Notes: generated by a model from the sequence alone, not told the origin. Shown: positions 35,525-46,436, counted from the stretch's first letter. The stretch is 64,000 bases of DNA from Brevibacillus sp. DP1.3A (GCF_013284245.2 NZ_CP085876.1:2711001-2775000); one strand, 5' to 3'. Numbers and translations: made by a program.

Positions 35525-36475
35525 ATGGGAAAAGTAGCCTTTGTTTTTCCGGGGCAAGGTTCACAATTTGTAGGAATGGGGCAAGCTCTCTCCGAACAAT
35601 CGGAAGCTGCCCGTCACATATTTGAGCAGGCTGATGAAGCGCTCGGCTTTTCCTTGTCGGGACTGTGTTTTGCAGGACCAGAAGAGGAATTGAAGCTGAC
35701 AGCAAACACACAGCCAGCTATTTTGACAGCAAGCATCGCTGTTATGGCAGCATTGAACGAAAAGTTGCCTGACTATAAGCCTGCGTTTGTAGCGGGTCAC
35801 AGCTTGGGTGAGTATTCTGCTTTGGTTGTAGCTGGGGCGTTGTCCTTTGCAGATGCAGTCAAAACAGTGCGAGCTCGTGGTCAGTTCATGGAAGAGGCAG
35901 TTCCAGCGGGACAAGGTGCAATGGCGGCTGTCTTAAACATGGAACGCGCAGCACTGCATGCGGTTTGCGAAGAAGTAACAGCATCTGGACATCCTGTACA
36001 ATTAGCGAACATGAACTGCCCAGGGCAAATTGTAATCTCTGGTTCTGCTGAAGGTGTGAAGCTGGCTGGTGAAAAAGCGAAGGAAGCGGGTGCAAAGCGT
36101 GTCCTTCCATTGAATGTAAGTGGTCCGTTCCACTCGAGCTTGATGCAGCCAGCAGCAGATAAACTCCAAGTAGTTTTGGCTGGCGTAACGGTACAAGAAG
36201 CGACTGTGCCTGTTGTGGCAAACGTAACGGCTAGACCGGTGTCTGAGGCTACAATCATTGCAGATCAATTGGTTCAACAAGTTTCCGCTCCAGTTTTGTG
36301 GGAGGATTCTGTACAATGGATGGTCGAAGCAGGCGTGACAACCTTTGTAGAAATCGGTCCAGGAAAAGTTTTGGCTGGATTGATCAAGAAAATCGCACCA
36401 GCGGATACAACGATTATCTCTGTACAGGATATGGATTCGCTTACTGAGCTTTTGAACGGAGGGGTACTATGTTAA
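35525..36475 (+). CDS. fabD: Malonyl-CoA:ACP transacylase (FabD)
   Basis: The enzyme loads malonyl groups onto ACP. The 316-aa protein has [12 protein letters not shown] at the N-terminus, nucleophile in GHSLGEYSA (about 93) and the active-site His in [10 protein letters not shown] (about 202). ATG 35525 follows the fabH stop by 2 nt. The 3' end overlaps fabG by 7 nt. Confidence 0.96.
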   Translation: MGKVAFVFPGQGSQFVGMGQALSEQSEAARHIFEQADEALGFSLSGLCFAGPEEELKLTANTQPAILTASIAVMAALNEKLPDYKPAFVAGHSLGEYSALVVAGALSFADAVKTVRARGQFMEEAVPAGQGAMAAVLNMERAALHAVCEEVTASGHPVQLANMNCPGQIVISGSAEGVKLAGEKAKEAGAKRVLPLNVSGPFHSSLMQPAADKLQVVLAGVTVQEATVPVVANVTARPVSEATIIADQLVQQVSAPVLWEDSVQWMVEAGVTTFVEIGPGKVLAGLIKKIAPADTTIISVQDMDSLTELLNGGVLC

Positions 36476-37209
36476 CAGGAAAAACAGCACTGGTCACAGG
36501 GGCTTCCCGTGGTATTGGGCGTGCGATTGCATTGAAGCTGGCAGAAGCTGGCGCTAATGTGGTTGTCAATTACGCTGGTAGTGAAGCAGCAGCGAGTGAG
36601 ACTGTTGCGCTTATTAAAGAAATGGGCCGCGATGCCATCATGATTCGCGCAAACGTTTCTTCTACAGAAGATGTCAACGACATGTTCAAAGCCGCTTTGG
36701 ATCATTTTGGTGCGATCGATATTCTCGTGAATAATGCGGGAATTACTCGCGACAACCTGATCATGCGCATGAAAGAAGACGAGTGGGACGATGTCATTGC
36801 GACGAATCTGAAGGGTGTATTCAACTGCGTAAAGGCAGCGACCCGCCCAATGATGAAGCAGCGTTCAGGCAAAATCATCAACATCACTTCTGTGGTAGGT
36901 GTTTTGGGGAACGCTGGACAAGCTAACTATGTGGCGGCAAAAGCTGGGGTTATTGGCTTGACGAAGACGGCTGCTCGCGAGCTGGCTAGCCGTAACATCA
37001 CGGTGAATGCTGTTGCACCAGGATTTATCGATACAGAAATGACTGCTGTATTACCGGAGGATGTCAAAGCAGGACTCACAAGCCAAATTCCGCTTGCCCG
37101 CTTGGGACAAACAGATGATATCGCATCTGTAGTGCTGTTCCTGGCATCCAACGCAGCCAACTACATGACGGGGCAGACCCTGCACGTAGACGGCGGAATG
37201 TACATGTAG
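36469..37209 (+). CDS. fabG: 3-oxoacyl-ACP reductase (FabG)
   Basis: This NADPH-dependent short-chain dehydrogenase of the elongation cycle has 246 aa: cofactor motif [12 protein letters not shown] (about 10-21), NNAG (about 87), catalytic Ser in ITSVVG and Tyr-x-x-x-Lys in YVAAKAG (about 153-157). GGAGGGGTACT precedes ATG inside fabD. Confidence 0.96.
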   Translation: MLTGKTALVTGASRGIGRAIALKLAEAGANVVVNYAGSEAAASETVALIKEMGRDAIMIRANVSSTEDVNDMFKAALDHFGAIDILVNNAGITRDNLIMRMKEDEWDDVIATNLKGVFNCVKAATRPMMKQRSGKIINITSVVGVLGNAGQANYVAAKAGVIGLTKTAARELASRNITVNAVAPGFIDTEMTAVLPEDVKAGLTSQIPLARLGQTDDIASVVLFLASNAANYMTGQTLHVDGGMYM

Positions 37210-37293
37210 GAAGAAAACCTCAATCGAGCGTTTTCTGAAAACTGGTTTTTTGAAAGCTCATCCACTATAATACGGGAGAGGGGGTGAAGCAAG

Positions 37294-37527
37294 ATGGCAG
37301 ATACTTTGGAGCGTGTGAAGAAAATCATCGTCGATCGTCTGGGTGTAGATGAGTCCAAAATTACTTTGGAAGCTTCTTTCAAAGAAGACCTGGGCGCTGA
37401 CTCCCTGGATGTAGTTGAACTCGTAATGGAACTCGAAGATGAGTTTGATTTAGAGATTTCCGACGAAGATGCTGAAAAGATCACTTCTGTTGGTGAGGTT
37501 GTTAAATACATAGAATCTCACAAGTAG
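37294..37527 (+). CDS. acpP: Acyl carrier protein
   Basis: This 77-aa four-helix acidic protein has the phosphopantetheine attachment Ser in [15 protein letters not shown] (about residue 37). GAGGGGGTGAA precedes ATG. The 84-nt gap after fabG contains a TATAAT-like hexamer (ACTATAATACG), so an extra internal promoter is possible, as expected for the abundant ACP. Confidence 0.97.
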
Positions 37528-37538
37528 GTTGATCTGTT

Positions 37539-37566
37539 GGAAGTCCCGTACCATACGGGACTTCTC
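37539..37566 (+). terminator. Hairpin between acpP and fabF
   Basis: GAAGTCCCGT pairs perfectly with ACGGGACTTC around a 5-nt loop, 11 nt after the acpP stop. The run after it is TCCTTC rather than T6, so partial termination or mRNA stabilisation of acpP is likely. Confidence 0.6.
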
Positions 37567-37663
37567 CTTCAATTGCCGCCTGTACATAATCCAAATAGAT
37601 ACACGTTTTGCATGCAGTGGATGTAAGAAGCTGACTGCTGACTTTCATATAGAGGTGATTGCA

Positions 37664-38905
37664 ATGAAACGCAGAGTGGTGATTACTGGCGTTGGTGTCG
37701 TTTCTCCAGTTGGGAATGACGCGCAGACTTTCTGGAACAGCTTGCTGGAAGGGAAATCAGGCATTGACCGTGTGGCTGCCTTTGACGCTTCTGATTATCC
37801 AACACAAATTGCAGGCGAAGTGAAAAACTTCGATCCTGAGCAGTATATGGACAAGAAAGATATCCGACGTACAGACCGATTCGTTCAGTTTGGATTAGCT
37901 GCTGCCAAAATGGCTGTAGAAGATGCAAAACTGGAGATTACGCCAGAAAATGCGGAACGAGTGGGTGTATACATCGGATCCGGAATCGGTGGTCTGACTA
38001 CATGGGAAGAACAGCATTCCGTATTGTTGGAAAAAGGACCGCGTCGCGTGAGTCCATTCTTCATACCGATGCTGATTGCAAACATGGCGTCTGGTGCAGT
38101 ATCCATTCAATACGGTGCAAAAGGACCAACTTCCAGCGCGATTACCGCTTGTGCTACAGGTACAAATGCGATCGGTGATGCACTGCGTCTGATCCAGTTC
38201 GATCACGCAGATGTCATGATCGCAGGTGGAGCAGAAGCAACGGTGCGTCCAATGGCATTTGCAGGCTTTTGCTCAGCGAAAGCGATGTCCACTAGAAACG
38301 ATGAGCCGCAAAAAGCAAGCCGTCCGTTTGACCAAGATCGCGATGGCTTCGTAATGGGCGAAGGTGCTGGTGTTCTGATCTTGGAAGAGCTTGAGCATGC
38401 GAAAAAACGTGGGGCAACGATCATCGCGGAAGTCATTGGCTACGGGATGAGTGCAGATGCTCACCATATTACTTCTCCATCTCCTGGTGGTGAAGGGGCA
38501 GCGCGTTGCATGGCAAGCGCACTGAAAGACGCTGGCGTTGACCCAACGGAAGTCCAATATATTAATGCACATGGTACTTCTACTGGCCAAGGAGATATCG
38601 CAGAAACACAAGCGATCAAGAGTGTGTTTGGCGAGCACGCATACAAACTGGCTGTCAGCTCGACCAAATCGATGACAGGCCATTTGCTGGGTGCTACTGG
38701 TGGTGTCGAGGCAATCGCGACGGCATATGCGCTGCGTGATCAAGTACTGCCTCCAACAATTAACTTGGAAAATCCGGATTCAGAATGTGATCTGGACTAT
38801 GTTCCGAACCATGCGCGCAAGGCGACCGTCAATGTGGCTGTTTCCAATACATTTGGATTCGGCGGTCACAACGCAACGGTAATCTTGAAGCGATACGAAG
38901 CATAA
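37664..38905 (+). CDS. fabF: 3-oxoacyl-ACP synthase II (FabF)
   Basis: This condensing enzyme of elongation has 413 aa, with [18 protein letters not shown] at the start, Cys in [13 protein letters not shown] (about 164), His in [11 protein letters not shown] (about 304) and His in [15 protein letters not shown] (about 341). AGAGGTGATTGCA precedes ATG 37664. Its position between acpP and rnc resembles the E. coli acpP-fabF pair, unlike B. subtilis. Confidence 0.96.
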   Translation: MKRRVVITGVGVVSPVGNDAQTFWNSLLEGKSGIDRVAAFDASDYPTQIAGEVKNFDPEQYMDKKDIRRTDRFVQFGLAAAKMAVEDAKLEITPENAERVGVYIGSGIGGLTTWEEQHSVLLEKGPRRVSPFFIPMLIANMASGAVSIQYGAKGPTSSAITACATGTNAIGDALRLIQFDHADVMIAGGAEATVRPMAFAGFCSAKAMSTRNDEPQKASRPFDQDRDGFVMGEGAGVLILEELEHAKKRGATIIAEVIGYGMSADAHHITSPSPGGEGAARCMASALKDAGVDPTEVQYINAHGTSTGQGDIAETQAIKSVFGEHAYKLAVSSTKSMTGHLLGATGGVEAIATAYALRDQVLPPTINLENPDSECDLDYVPNHARKATVNVAVSNTFGFGGHNATVILKRYEA

Positions 38906-38959
38906 ATGAGCCCTACTGATAGAAAAAGTAGGCAGTCTCCTGGAATGGTGGTGAGGGTG

Positions 38960-39646
38960 ATGAATTTTGCACAGCTGCAAGAAACGATAGGCTTTCGCTT
39001 TCGCGATGAAAGTGTTTTGCGGCAGGCATTCACCCATTCTTCCTACGTGAACGAGCAACGCGGCAAACGTATATCAGACAATGAGCGGCTAGAGTTTTTG
39101 GGGGATGCTGTGTTGGAGTTGACTGTCTCCCAGTTTTTGTATAAAACTTTTCCGAAGATGAGCGAAGGGGAAATGACGAAGCTGCGTGCAGCCATTGTCT
39201 GTGAACCTTCTCTCGTCAAGTTTGCTGAACTGTTGAATTTTGGCGATCTCGTATTGCTGGGAAAAGGGGAAGAGCTGACAGGTGGACGTCAGCGACCAGC
39301 CTTGCTAGCGGACGTTTTTGAGGCGTTTGTAGGTGCGCTTTACTTGGATCAGGGGTTGGACGCGGTCTTTTCCTTTATGGAAAAATACGTGTACCCGCGC
39401 ATCGACAAAGGAGAGTTTGCCCAGGTAACCGACTTCAAGAGCCAGTTGCAGGAATTTGTTCAACAAGACAATCTGGGAGACATCCATTACCGAATAGTAG
39501 AAGAAAAAGGACCAGCTCATAATCGAGAATTCGTATCTGAGGTGCTTTTGAACAATCGTTCGCTTGGCATCGGCTCTGGCCGCTCCAAAAAAGAAGCGGA
39601 ACAGCAAGCTGCTGCACGAGCGTTGGTCAAGCTGGGGGATAAATAA
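38960..39646 (+). CDS. rnc: Ribonuclease III
   Basis: This double-strand-specific endoribonuclease processes rRNA and other transcripts. The catalytic signature [14 protein letters not shown] (about 42-55) and a C-terminal double-stranded-RNA-binding domain ([11 protein letters not shown]..., [16 protein letters not shown]) are intact. ATG 38960 has GGTGAGGGTG upstream and gives 228 aa; in-frame ATGs at 38945 and 38906 would lengthen it. The terminator at 39666-39702 separates it from smc. Confidence 0.95.
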   Translation: MNFAQLQETIGFRFRDESVLRQAFTHSSYVNEQRGKRISDNERLEFLGDAVLELTVSQFLYKTFPKMSEGEMTKLRAAIVCEPSLVKFAELLNFGDLVLLGKGEELTGGRQRPALLADVFEAFVGALYLDQGLDAVFSFMEKYVYPRIDKGEFAQVTDFKSQLQEFVQQDNLGDIHYRIVEEKGPAHNREFVSEVLLNNRSLGIGSGRSKKEAEQQAAARALVKLGDK

Positions 39647-39665
39647 TCACTCGTCAGCTAGAAGG

Positions 39666-39702
39666 GCTGCATCATCTGCTACAAGATGGTGCAGCTTTTT
39701 TC
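39666..39702 (+). terminator. Terminator after rnc
   Basis: GCTGCATCATCT pairs with AGATGGTGCAGC (one G-T) around a 5-nt loop and is followed by TTTTTTC. It closes the fatty acid operon ahead of smc. Confidence 0.88.
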
Positions 39703-39905
39703 TTTCGGGTGGGAAACATAGGGAAAATACTGCGAGATGACCGCTATCTATGATACACTTACCTACAGATGACCATGTAGGCTCGTAGTAGGTAGCTCCT
39801 GTTCGATGCAGGGGCTTCTTTTCGGGTACCATCCGAACCTTGCATGTTTTTAAGTCTGTCAGTTTGGCAGGCAGTCTGGATGGTTTCTTAAGGAGGACCG
39901 TACGT

Positions 39906-42900
39906 ATGTATTTGAAACGCCTGGAGCTGGCTGGATTCAAATCCTTTGCCGATCGCACGGAATTGGAATTTGTACCAGGAGTAACAGCTGTAGTGGGACC
40001 GAATGGAAGCGGGAAAAGTAACGTTTCTGATTCGATCCGCTGGGTGCTGGGGGAACAGAGCGCAAAGTCGTTGCGTGGAGCGAAAATGGAAGACATTATT
40101 TTCGCGGGCAGTGATAAGCGCAAGCCAGTGAATTTCGCAGAAGTGACACTCACTTTGGACAATACAGATCGTTCGCTCGATGTGGAATATTCGGAGGTAT
40201 CCGTTACCCGCAGAGTGTATCGTTCTGGTGACAGTGAGTACTACATAAACAACAGATCCTGCCGTCTAAAAGACATCATGGAGCTGTTTATGGATACCGG
40301 GCTGGGTAAAGAAGCGTATTCCATTATCGGTCAAGGAAAAATTGAGGAAATTCTCAGTACCAAGTCCGAGGATCGCCGTGGAATATTTGAAGAAGCAGCC
40401 GGAATCGTCAAATATAAAACACGCAAGCGCGAGGCGGAGAAAAAGCTCGATGACACTGAGCAAAATCTGGTGCGTATTCACGATATCGTCAGTGAAATTA
40501 CGGAACAGATTGGACCTTTGCAGGAGCAGGCGGAAACAGCCAAGACGTACAAGGAGCTTCATCGCCAGCTGGTTGAGCATGAAGTAGCTCTTTACGTGCA
40601 GCAAATTGAAGCAGCTCATACAAAGTGGGAAGCAGCAACAGGACGCGTAGAGGAGCTCAAGCATCTGTTAATTGGACAAACGACCGAAGCATCCAAGCAA
40701 GAAGCTGAATTGGAGCAGGCGCGTTTTCATGTCACCCAAATCGACCAATCTATCGAAGAGCTGCAACAAGTACTTTTGACAGTCAGTGAAGAGACTGAGA
40801 AAGTCGAAGGACAACGTGAGGTATTGCGGGAGCGTATGCGCAATCTCAATGCCAATCGCCAGCAGACGATGGAGCAGATGCATCGGATTACCGAGAAGCA
40901 GCACGGGCTAGAGGCAGAACTGGCTGAAGAACAAGAGCGGGCCAAGGAAGCGGATCGCCGAATGACCGAAGCCCACGCCTCGCTGCAAGAAGCAGAAGGT
41001 CAATTTTTTTCCATGGTGCAATCACTGACAGATGACGTAGAGCGTTTGAAGAGTGATTACTTCGAAAAGCTTAACGAAATGGCGAATCTGCGCAACGAAA
41101 ATCGTCATCAAGAGCAGCTTCTCAAGACAAGCGAGGCCAGAGTTGAACGTCAATTGTCTGGAAAAAAACAGCTCGATGAAGAAGAAGAGCAGCGACTAGC
41201 TCGGTTGAGCCAGCTCCAAGATCAATTGGAGAAGATCGTTTCTACCATTCAAGAAACCGGCGTCAGATACAAAGAGCTGGTTGAGGGCATGCGCGAAGGA
41301 CAAGCCCGCCTTGAAACAACTCGTCGAGAGCTGCGCCACTGGGAACAAAAGCGGGAAGCAGCGAAGTCGCGTTTTGACCTGTTAAAAGAAATGCAGTCAG
41401 AGTTCGCAGGGTTTCAGCAAGGGGTAAAAGAAATTTTGAAAGCACGCGAGCGGGGCTTCAAAGGAATTCATGGAGCGGTCGCTGAGCTCGTTGTCGTGCC
41501 ACAGCAATACGAGACAGCGATGGAAGTCGCATTGGGTGGCGCACTGCAAAACGTCGTCGTGGACAACGAAGCATCCGGTCGTGCAGCCATTGCTCACTTG
41601 AAACAGCACAATGCGGGTAGGGCGACATTTCTTCCGCTCGATGTCATTCGTTCTCGCACCTTGCAGGCAAGCGATAAGCGCCAGCTGGAGGCGGAGAGCG
41701 GAGTCGTCGGAATCGCGAGTGAGCTCGTGACCTTTGAGGAAGCGTACCGACCCATCCTCGAAAGTCTATTGGGCAATGTCATTATTACGGAAAAGCTGGA
41801 GCAGGCAAACCGTGTGGCCCGTACGCTTGGCTACCGCTATCGCGTCGTGACGCTGGAAGGCGATATCGTGAATGCTGGCGGTTCCATGACAGGGGGGGCC
41901 TTGAAAAAGAACAGCACGAACTTGCTTGGACGCAACCGTCAATCAGAAGAGTTGGAAGCACAGCTGGTAGAAATCGACCAGGCAATTTCTGGGCATACTA
42001 CCCTTATGGAGCAGCTGACGAAGGAATTGGCGCAAATGCAGCAGGAGCAAGAAACTCTGCGTACAGAAGGCGAGAGTCTGCGTCTGAAAGAACAGGAAGT
42101 AAAAGGGCTTTTGCAGCAAAAAGAATCGGAAGGCAGATCCTTGGGCGAGCGAGCAAAGCTTGTTGAACAAGATATTGAAGGCTATCGCCGCGAGATGGAA
42201 GAAGCCAAACGGAAGCAAGAGCAGCTGCAAGCCTCTTTGGCTGCCATGGAGCAAGAGGAAAAAGAGCTCGGTGCGCAGATCGCAGAAGCAGAGGCGAAAC
42301 GCCAAGAGCAGCTCGAATCCAAAGAAGAAATGAATCAAAAAATAACAAGTCTCAAAGTATTGAATGCGCAGGTCAAGCAAGAGTATCAATCACGCTTGGA
42401 GCAAACAGAACGCTTGATGGAGCAAAAAAGCCAATTGCAGCGCGAATGGGAAGAACAAAACGCGAACTTGGCATCTCTTGATGAGCTGGAGCGTACAAAC
42501 GAATCGTCCGGGCTTGAGTTGGATCAGCGGATTAGCGAATTGCGTCAGGATAAAGACCGTGTAGCTGGCTTGATTCAAGAGCGGCGAAGTGAGCGGGCGA
42601 CTCTCTTTTACAAACAGGAGCAAGTGGAACAGCAGGTGAAGGAAATCCGCCGCGAGGTCAAATCGCTCGAGGAAAAGCTTCATCAGGAAGAAGTAAAAGT
42701 CAACCGCAACGAGGTAGAGCTCGATCATCTGTTGAATAAACTCTCCGAAGAATACGAAATGAGCTACGACCTGGCAAAGCAAAAATATCCGGCACGTGGC
42801 GAGATTCAGGAAGAGACACAAGTGGTCAATCGTCTCAAAAAGCAGATTGGGGCACTTGGTACTGTGAATCTTGGTGCGATTGAGGAATATGAACGCTTGT

Positions 42901-43478
42901 CCGAGCGTCAGCAGTTCTTAAGCTCGCAGGAAGCTGATTTGAATGAAGCAAAAGACATGCTCTATCAAGTGATCCAAGAAATGGACGCAGAGATGTCGCG
43001 CCGCTTCAAAGAAACATTTGATGCGATCTCGGAGCAGTTCCGCGACGTGTTTGTCCAACTGTTTGGAGGAGGACGTGCAGATCTTGTACTCTCCAATCCA
43101 GATAAGCTGCTTGAGACGGGCATCGATATCGTGGCGCAGCCACCTGGTAAGAAGCTGCAAAATCTTGCGCTCTTATCCGGGGGCGAACGCGCTTTGACTG
43201 CAATGGCCTTGCTATTTGCCATCCTGCGTGTGAAACCAGTACCATTTTGTGTATTGGATGAGGTAGAAGCCGCTTTGGATGAGGCAAACGTTAACCGTTT
43301 CGCCGAGTACATGCACTATTTCAGCAACCAGACGCAGTTTATTTGCGTCACGCACAGAAAAGGCACAATGGAGAGCGCAGACGTGCTGTACGGTATCACG
43401 ATGCAAGAGGGCGGCGTGTCCAAACTCGTCTCCGTGAAGCTGGAGGACAGCGACAAGTTTATCGAATCAGCCTCTTAA
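39906..43478 (+). CDS. smc: Chromosome segregation protein SMC
   Basis: This is the ATPase core of the bacterial condensin complex (with ScpA and ScpB). Of 1190 aa, the N-terminal head has Walker A GPNGSGKSN (about 32-40), followed by a long coiled coil. The hinge spans about 500-680 (GFKGIHGAVAELV to GGSMTGG), a second coiled coil follows, and the C-terminal head carries LLSGGERALTAMALLFAI and Walker B FCVLDEVEAALDEAN. TAAGGAGG precedes ATG 39906. It is followed by ftsY, as in Bacillus. Confidence 0.97.
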   Translation: MYLKRLELAGFKSFADRTELEFVPGVTAVVGPNGSGKSNVSDSIRWVLGEQSAKSLRGAKMEDIIFAGSDKRKPVNFAEVTLTLDNTDRSLDVEYSEVSVTRRVYRSGDSEYYINNRSCRLKDIMELFMDTGLGKEAYSIIGQGKIEEILSTKSEDRRGIFEEAAGIVKYKTRKREAEKKLDDTEQNLVRIHDIVSEITEQIGPLQEQAETAKTYKELHRQLVEHEVALYVQQIEAAHTKWEAATGRVEELKHLLIGQTTEASKQEAELEQARFHVTQIDQSIEELQQVLLTVSEETEKVEGQREVLRERMRNLNANRQQTMEQMHRITEKQHGLEAELAEEQERAKEADRRMTEAHASLQEAEGQFFSMVQSLTDDVERLKSDYFEKLNEMANLRNENRHQEQLLKTSEARVERQLSGKKQLDEEEEQRLARLSQLQDQLEKIVSTIQETGVRYKELVEGMREGQARLETTRRELRHWEQKREAAKSRFDLLKEMQSEFAGFQQGVKEILKARERGFKGIHGAVAELVVVPQQYETAMEVALGGALQNVVVDNEASGRAAIAHLKQHNAGRATFLPLDVIRSRTLQASDKRQLEAESGVVGIASELVTFEEAYRPILESLLGNVIITEKLEQANRVARTLGYRYRVVTLEGDIVNAGGSMTGGALKKNSTNLLGRNRQSEELEAQLVEIDQAISGHTTLMEQLTKELAQMQQEQETLRTEGESLRLKEQEVKGLLQQKESEGRSLGERAKLVEQDIEGYRREMEEAKRKQEQLQASLAAMEQEEKELGAQIAEAEAKRQEQLESKEEMNQKITSLKVLNAQVKQEYQSRLEQTERLMEQKSQLQREWEEQNANLASLDELERTNESSGLELDQRISELRQDKDRVAGLIQERRSERATLFYKQEQVEQQVKEIRREVKSLEEKLHQEEVKVNRNEVELDHLLNKLSEEYEMSYDLAKQKYPARGEIQEETQVVNRLKKQIGALGTVNLGAIEEYERLSERQQFLSSQEADLNEAKDMLYQVIQEMDAEMSRRFKETFDAISEQFRDVFVQLFGGGRADLVLSNPDKLLETGIDIVAQPPGKKLQNLALLSGGERALTAMALLFAILRVKPVPFCVLDEVEAALDEANVNRFAEYMHYFSNQTQFICVTHRKGTMESADVLYGITMQEGGVSKLVSVKLEDSDKFIESAS

Positions 43479-43523
43479 ACGGATTTGCCATTCAATTGAT
43501 ACTACCCGCAAAGGAAGATGAAC

Positions 43524-44531
43524 ATGAGTTTTTTCAAGCGCCTTCGTGATGCTATTGTCCAAAAGTCTGAAGAGGTCACCCAGAAGTTTACGGATGGTCT
43601 GGCTAAAACGAGAGACCTGTTAGTAGAAAAAGTAGAGGACTTGGTACGTCGCTACAAAAAGATCGACGATGACTTCTTCGATGAATTAGAGGAAATTTTG
43701 ATTACGTCCGATGTGGGCGTCAATACCGTGATGGAGCTCATTGACGACCTGCGGACAGAAGTGCGCAAGCAAAAAATTGAGAATGCGATCGACCTGCAGC
43801 CGATTCTCTCAGAAAAACTGGTTGCCCTTTTGAAAAATGATGATGCTGCGGATACGACTCTGAACGTAGAGGACGGTCGTTTGAATGTCATTTTGTTCGT
43901 TGGGGTAAACGGAGTAGGGAAAACGACCACGATCGGTAAAATGGCACATATGTTCAAACAGCAAAATAAAAAAGTGCTGTTGGCAGCAGGTGACACGTTC
44001 CGTGCAGCAGCGATTGAACAGCTAGAGGTTTGGGGAGAGCGTGTAGGAGTTGACGTAATCAAGCAGCAGCAAGGCTCTGATCCAGCTGCAGTGATCTACG
44101 ATGCGATTCAGGCAGCGAAATCCCGACAGGTTGATGTGCTGTTGTGCGATACCGCAGGCCGCTTGCAAAACAAAGTCAATCTGATGGAAGAGTTGGCGAA
44201 GGTGCACCGCGTATTGCAGCGAGAATTGCCAGGAGCTCCGCACGAGGTCTTGCTTGTTTTGGACGCTACGACTGGGCAAAATGCGCTTTCACAGGCGAAG
44301 ACGTTTGGACAGTCTGCTGGTGTAACAGGTTTAGTTCTGACCAAGCTGGATGGTACAGCAAAGGGCGGTATCGTCATTGCGATTCGCAACGAGCTGAACA
44401 TTCCGGTGAAATACGTGGGCTTGGGTGAAAAAATGGATGACTTGCAGCAGTTTGATCCTGAGCAATTTGTTCACGCATTGTTTGCTGGATTGATCCAAAA
44501 AGATGAAACAGAACAGCAGGAAAATGCGTAA
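43524..44531 (+). CDS. ftsY: Signal recognition particle receptor FtsY
   Basis: This SRP GTPase docks Ffh-ribosome complexes at the membrane. The 335-aa protein has an NG domain with P-loop GVNGVGKTT (about 127-135), DTFRAAAIEQL, DTAGR and TKLDGTAKGG, and ends close to the G domain. As in Bacillus the acidic A domain is short. ATG 43524 (MSFFKRLRD) has AAAGGAAG at good distance; ATG 43518 is in frame. Lies 45 nt after smc. ffh, the partner, is at 45024. Confidence 0.96.
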   Translation: MSFFKRLRDAIVQKSEEVTQKFTDGLAKTRDLLVEKVEDLVRRYKKIDDDFFDELEEILITSDVGVNTVMELIDDLRTEVRKQKIENAIDLQPILSEKLVALLKNDDAADTTLNVEDGRLNVILFVGVNGVGKTTTIGKMAHMFKQQNKKVLLAAGDTFRAAAIEQLEVWGERVGVDVIKQQQGSDPAAVIYDAIQAAKSRQVDVLLCDTAGRLQNKVNLMEELAKVHRVLQRELPGAPHEVLLVLDATTGQNALSQAKTFGQSAGVTGLVLTKLDGTAKGGIVIAIRNELNIPVKYVGLGEKMDDLQQFDPEQFVHALFAGLIQKDETEQQENA

Positions 44532-44614
44532 AAACATAGTGTTTCGAAGATGAAAAAATGATGTCAATAAAAAACCTTGACACTAGGTGTGGAATTAGGT
44601 ACTATAATCTACGT

Positions 44615-44638
44615 GCTGTAAAGAAAAAGTCTTTACAG
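44615..44638 (+). other. Perfect hairpin in the ylxM-ffh leader
   Basis: CTGTAAAG and CTTTACAG are a perfect 8-bp inverted repeat around AAAAAGT, about 37 nt before the ylxM start. No T run follows. A TTGACA (44577) and TATAAT (44603) lie upstream but are 20 nt apart. Confidence 0.5.
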
Positions 44639-44674
44639 TTCGAAACGAGTACCTCATAGCAAAGGATTGGTTTC

Positions 44675-45013
44675 ATGTTAGAAAAGACCAATCAAGTCAA
44701 TCTCTTGTTTGACTTTTACGCGTCGCTACTCAAGGGCAAGCAGCGAGAATATCTTGAGCTGTACTATCTGGACGATTTATCGCTCGGAGAAATTGCCGAG
44801 ATGCATGAGGTCAGCCGCCAAGCTGTTTATGATCATATCAAGCGGGCAGAGAAGCAACTGTTTGAATACGATCAGAAGCTTCGCCTCGCTGAGCGTCATG
44901 AAAAGCGCATGGATGTGTTGAATCGCATGAATGAACTTGTAAGTGGGCTTTCGGAGAGCGAGACAAGAGACGAGCTGAATACTTTGCTCCACCAACTGTC
45001 AGAGATGGATTAG
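44675..45013 (+). CDS. ylxM: YlxM family HTH protein (putative SRP-associated regulator)
   Basis: This 112-aa protein has a sigma-70 region-4-like helix-turn-helix ([27 protein letters not shown], about 29-55). The family is found almost only directly upstream of ffh in Bacillota and can stimulate SRP GTPases in streptococci. AAAGGATTGG precedes ATG. The ffh start is 10 nt downstream, so both share an mRNA. Confidence 0.92.
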   Translation: MLEKTNQVNLLFDFYASLLKGKQREYLELYYLDDLSLGEIAEMHEVSRQAVYDHIKRAEKQLFEYDQKLRLAERHEKRMDVLNRMNELVSGLSESETRDELNTLLHQLSEMD

Positions 45014-45023
45014 GAGGGCTCGC

Positions 45024-46436
45024 ATGGCGTTTGAGAGCTTAGCCAATCGGCTGCAAAACGCGTTTGACAAACTGCGCGGCAGAGGGAAAATAGACGAGAC
45101 CATCGTGAATGAAGCGATGCGTGAAGTTCGTCTGGCCCTGCTGGAAGCAGACGTTAACTTTAAAGTAGTAAAAGACTTCGTTGCTCGTGTCAAGGAGCGC
45201 GCAGTCGGTCAGGAAGTCATGAAAAGCCTGACGCCTGGTCAAATGGTGATCAAGATCGTGAATGAAGAGCTGGTCGCTCTGATGGGTGGCAACGTCGCTC
45301 AGCTCACGATGGCGCACCGCCCGCCGACCGTCATCATGATGGCAGGTCTGCAAGGGGCAGGTAAAACGACCACAACCGGTAAGCTGGCCAAGTATTTGCA
45401 AAAGCAAAACCGTAAGCCGCTTCTGGTAGCGGGAGACATTTACCGTCCTGCTGCGATCAAGCAGCTTCAGGTTTTAGGGGACCAACTCAATGTTCCCGTC
45501 TTCACTCTCGGTGATCAAGTCAGTCCTGTCGAAATCGCTCGCCAAGCGATTGAACACGCGAAGACGAATCATCTCGACGTAGTCCTCATCGATACCGCAG
45601 GTCGCCTGCATATCGACGAAGCGCTAATGGACGAGTTGAAGCAGATTCGCGAGGTAACCAAGCCCGATGAGATTTTGCTCGTCGTGGACTCGATGACAGG
45701 TCAAGATGCCGTCAATGTAGCAGAGAGCTTTAATAGCCAACTCGAACTGACTGGTGTGGTTCTCACGAAGCTCGACGGTGATACCCGAGGCGGTGCGGCA
45801 CTGTCCGTCAAAGCTGTCACTGGCAAGCCGATCAAATTCGCGGCGATGGGTGAAAAGCTGGATGCGCTTGAACCGTTCCATCCGGATCGTATGGCTTCCC
45901 GTATTTTGGGTATGGGGGACGTACTCAGCCTGATTGAAAAAGCACAGGCATCCGTGGATGAAGACAAAGCACGCGATATGGAACGCCAAATGCGTCAAGG
46001 TGAGTTTACCTTCGACATGTTCCTGGATTCCATGCAGCAGCTTCGCAACCTGGGTCCTTTTGAAGACATTCTCGGCATGCTGCCAGGAATGAACAAGATG
46101 AAGGGCAAAATGAACGTGGATGAGAAGCAGATTGCCCGCGTTGAAGCGATCGCCAAATCCATGACCAAACAAGAGCGCGCTAATCCTGATTTATTGAATG
46201 CCAACCGTCGCAAGCGCATCGCAAGCGGAAGCGGAACGAGTATTCAAGAAGTCAATCGTTTCCTCAAGCAATTCGAGGAAATGAAAAAGATGATGAAGCA
46301 ATTCTCAGGCGCTGCTGACAAGATGGTCAAGAAGTCGAAGAAAAAAGGCTTCGGATTACCTTTCATGGGCAAAGGCGGAGGCAACAACCAGGGCGGGATG
46401 AATTTCCCATTTAACTTCAAACCACCGTTCAAGTAA
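45024..46436 (+). CDS. ffh: Signal recognition particle protein Ffh (SRP54)
   Basis: This protein binds signal sequences and 4.5S/scRNA to target membrane and secreted proteins. The 470-aa NG domain has P-loop GLQGAGKTTT (about 108), DTAGRL and TKLDGDTRGG, and the M domain from about 300 is methionine-rich (DMFLDSMQQL, MLPGMNKMKGKMN, SGSGTSIQEVNRFLKQFEEM). GGAGGGCTCGC precedes ATG. Works with FtsY at 43524. Confidence 0.97.
   Translation: MAFESLANRLQNAFDKLRGRGKIDETIVNEAMREVRLALLEADVNFKVVKDFVARVKERAVGQEVMKSLTPGQMVIKIVNEELVALMGGNVAQLTMAHRPPTVIMMAGLQGAGKTTTTGKLAKYLQKQNRKPLLVAGDIYRPAAIKQLQVLGDQLNVPVFTLGDQVSPVEIARQAIEHAKTNHLDVVLIDTAGRLHIDEALMDELKQIREVTKPDEILLVVDSMTGQDAVNVAESFNSQLELTGVVLTKLDGDTRGGAALSVKAVTGKPIKFAAMGEKLDALEPFHPDRMASRILGMGDVLSLIEKAQASVDEDKARDMERQMRQGEFTFDMFLDSMQQLRNLGPFEDILGMLPGMNKMKGKMNVDEKQIARVEAIAKSMTKQERANPDLLNANRRKRIASGSGTSIQEVNRFLKQFEEMKKMMKQFSGAADKMVKKSKKKGFGLPFMGKGGGNNQGGMNFPFNFKPPFK

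Noticed and set aside
44577-44608. TTGACA and TATAAT upstream of ylxM as a sigma-A promoter
   Set aside because: Both hexamers are perfect but the spacer is 20 nt, too long for a confident call; left as a note on the leader hairpin.
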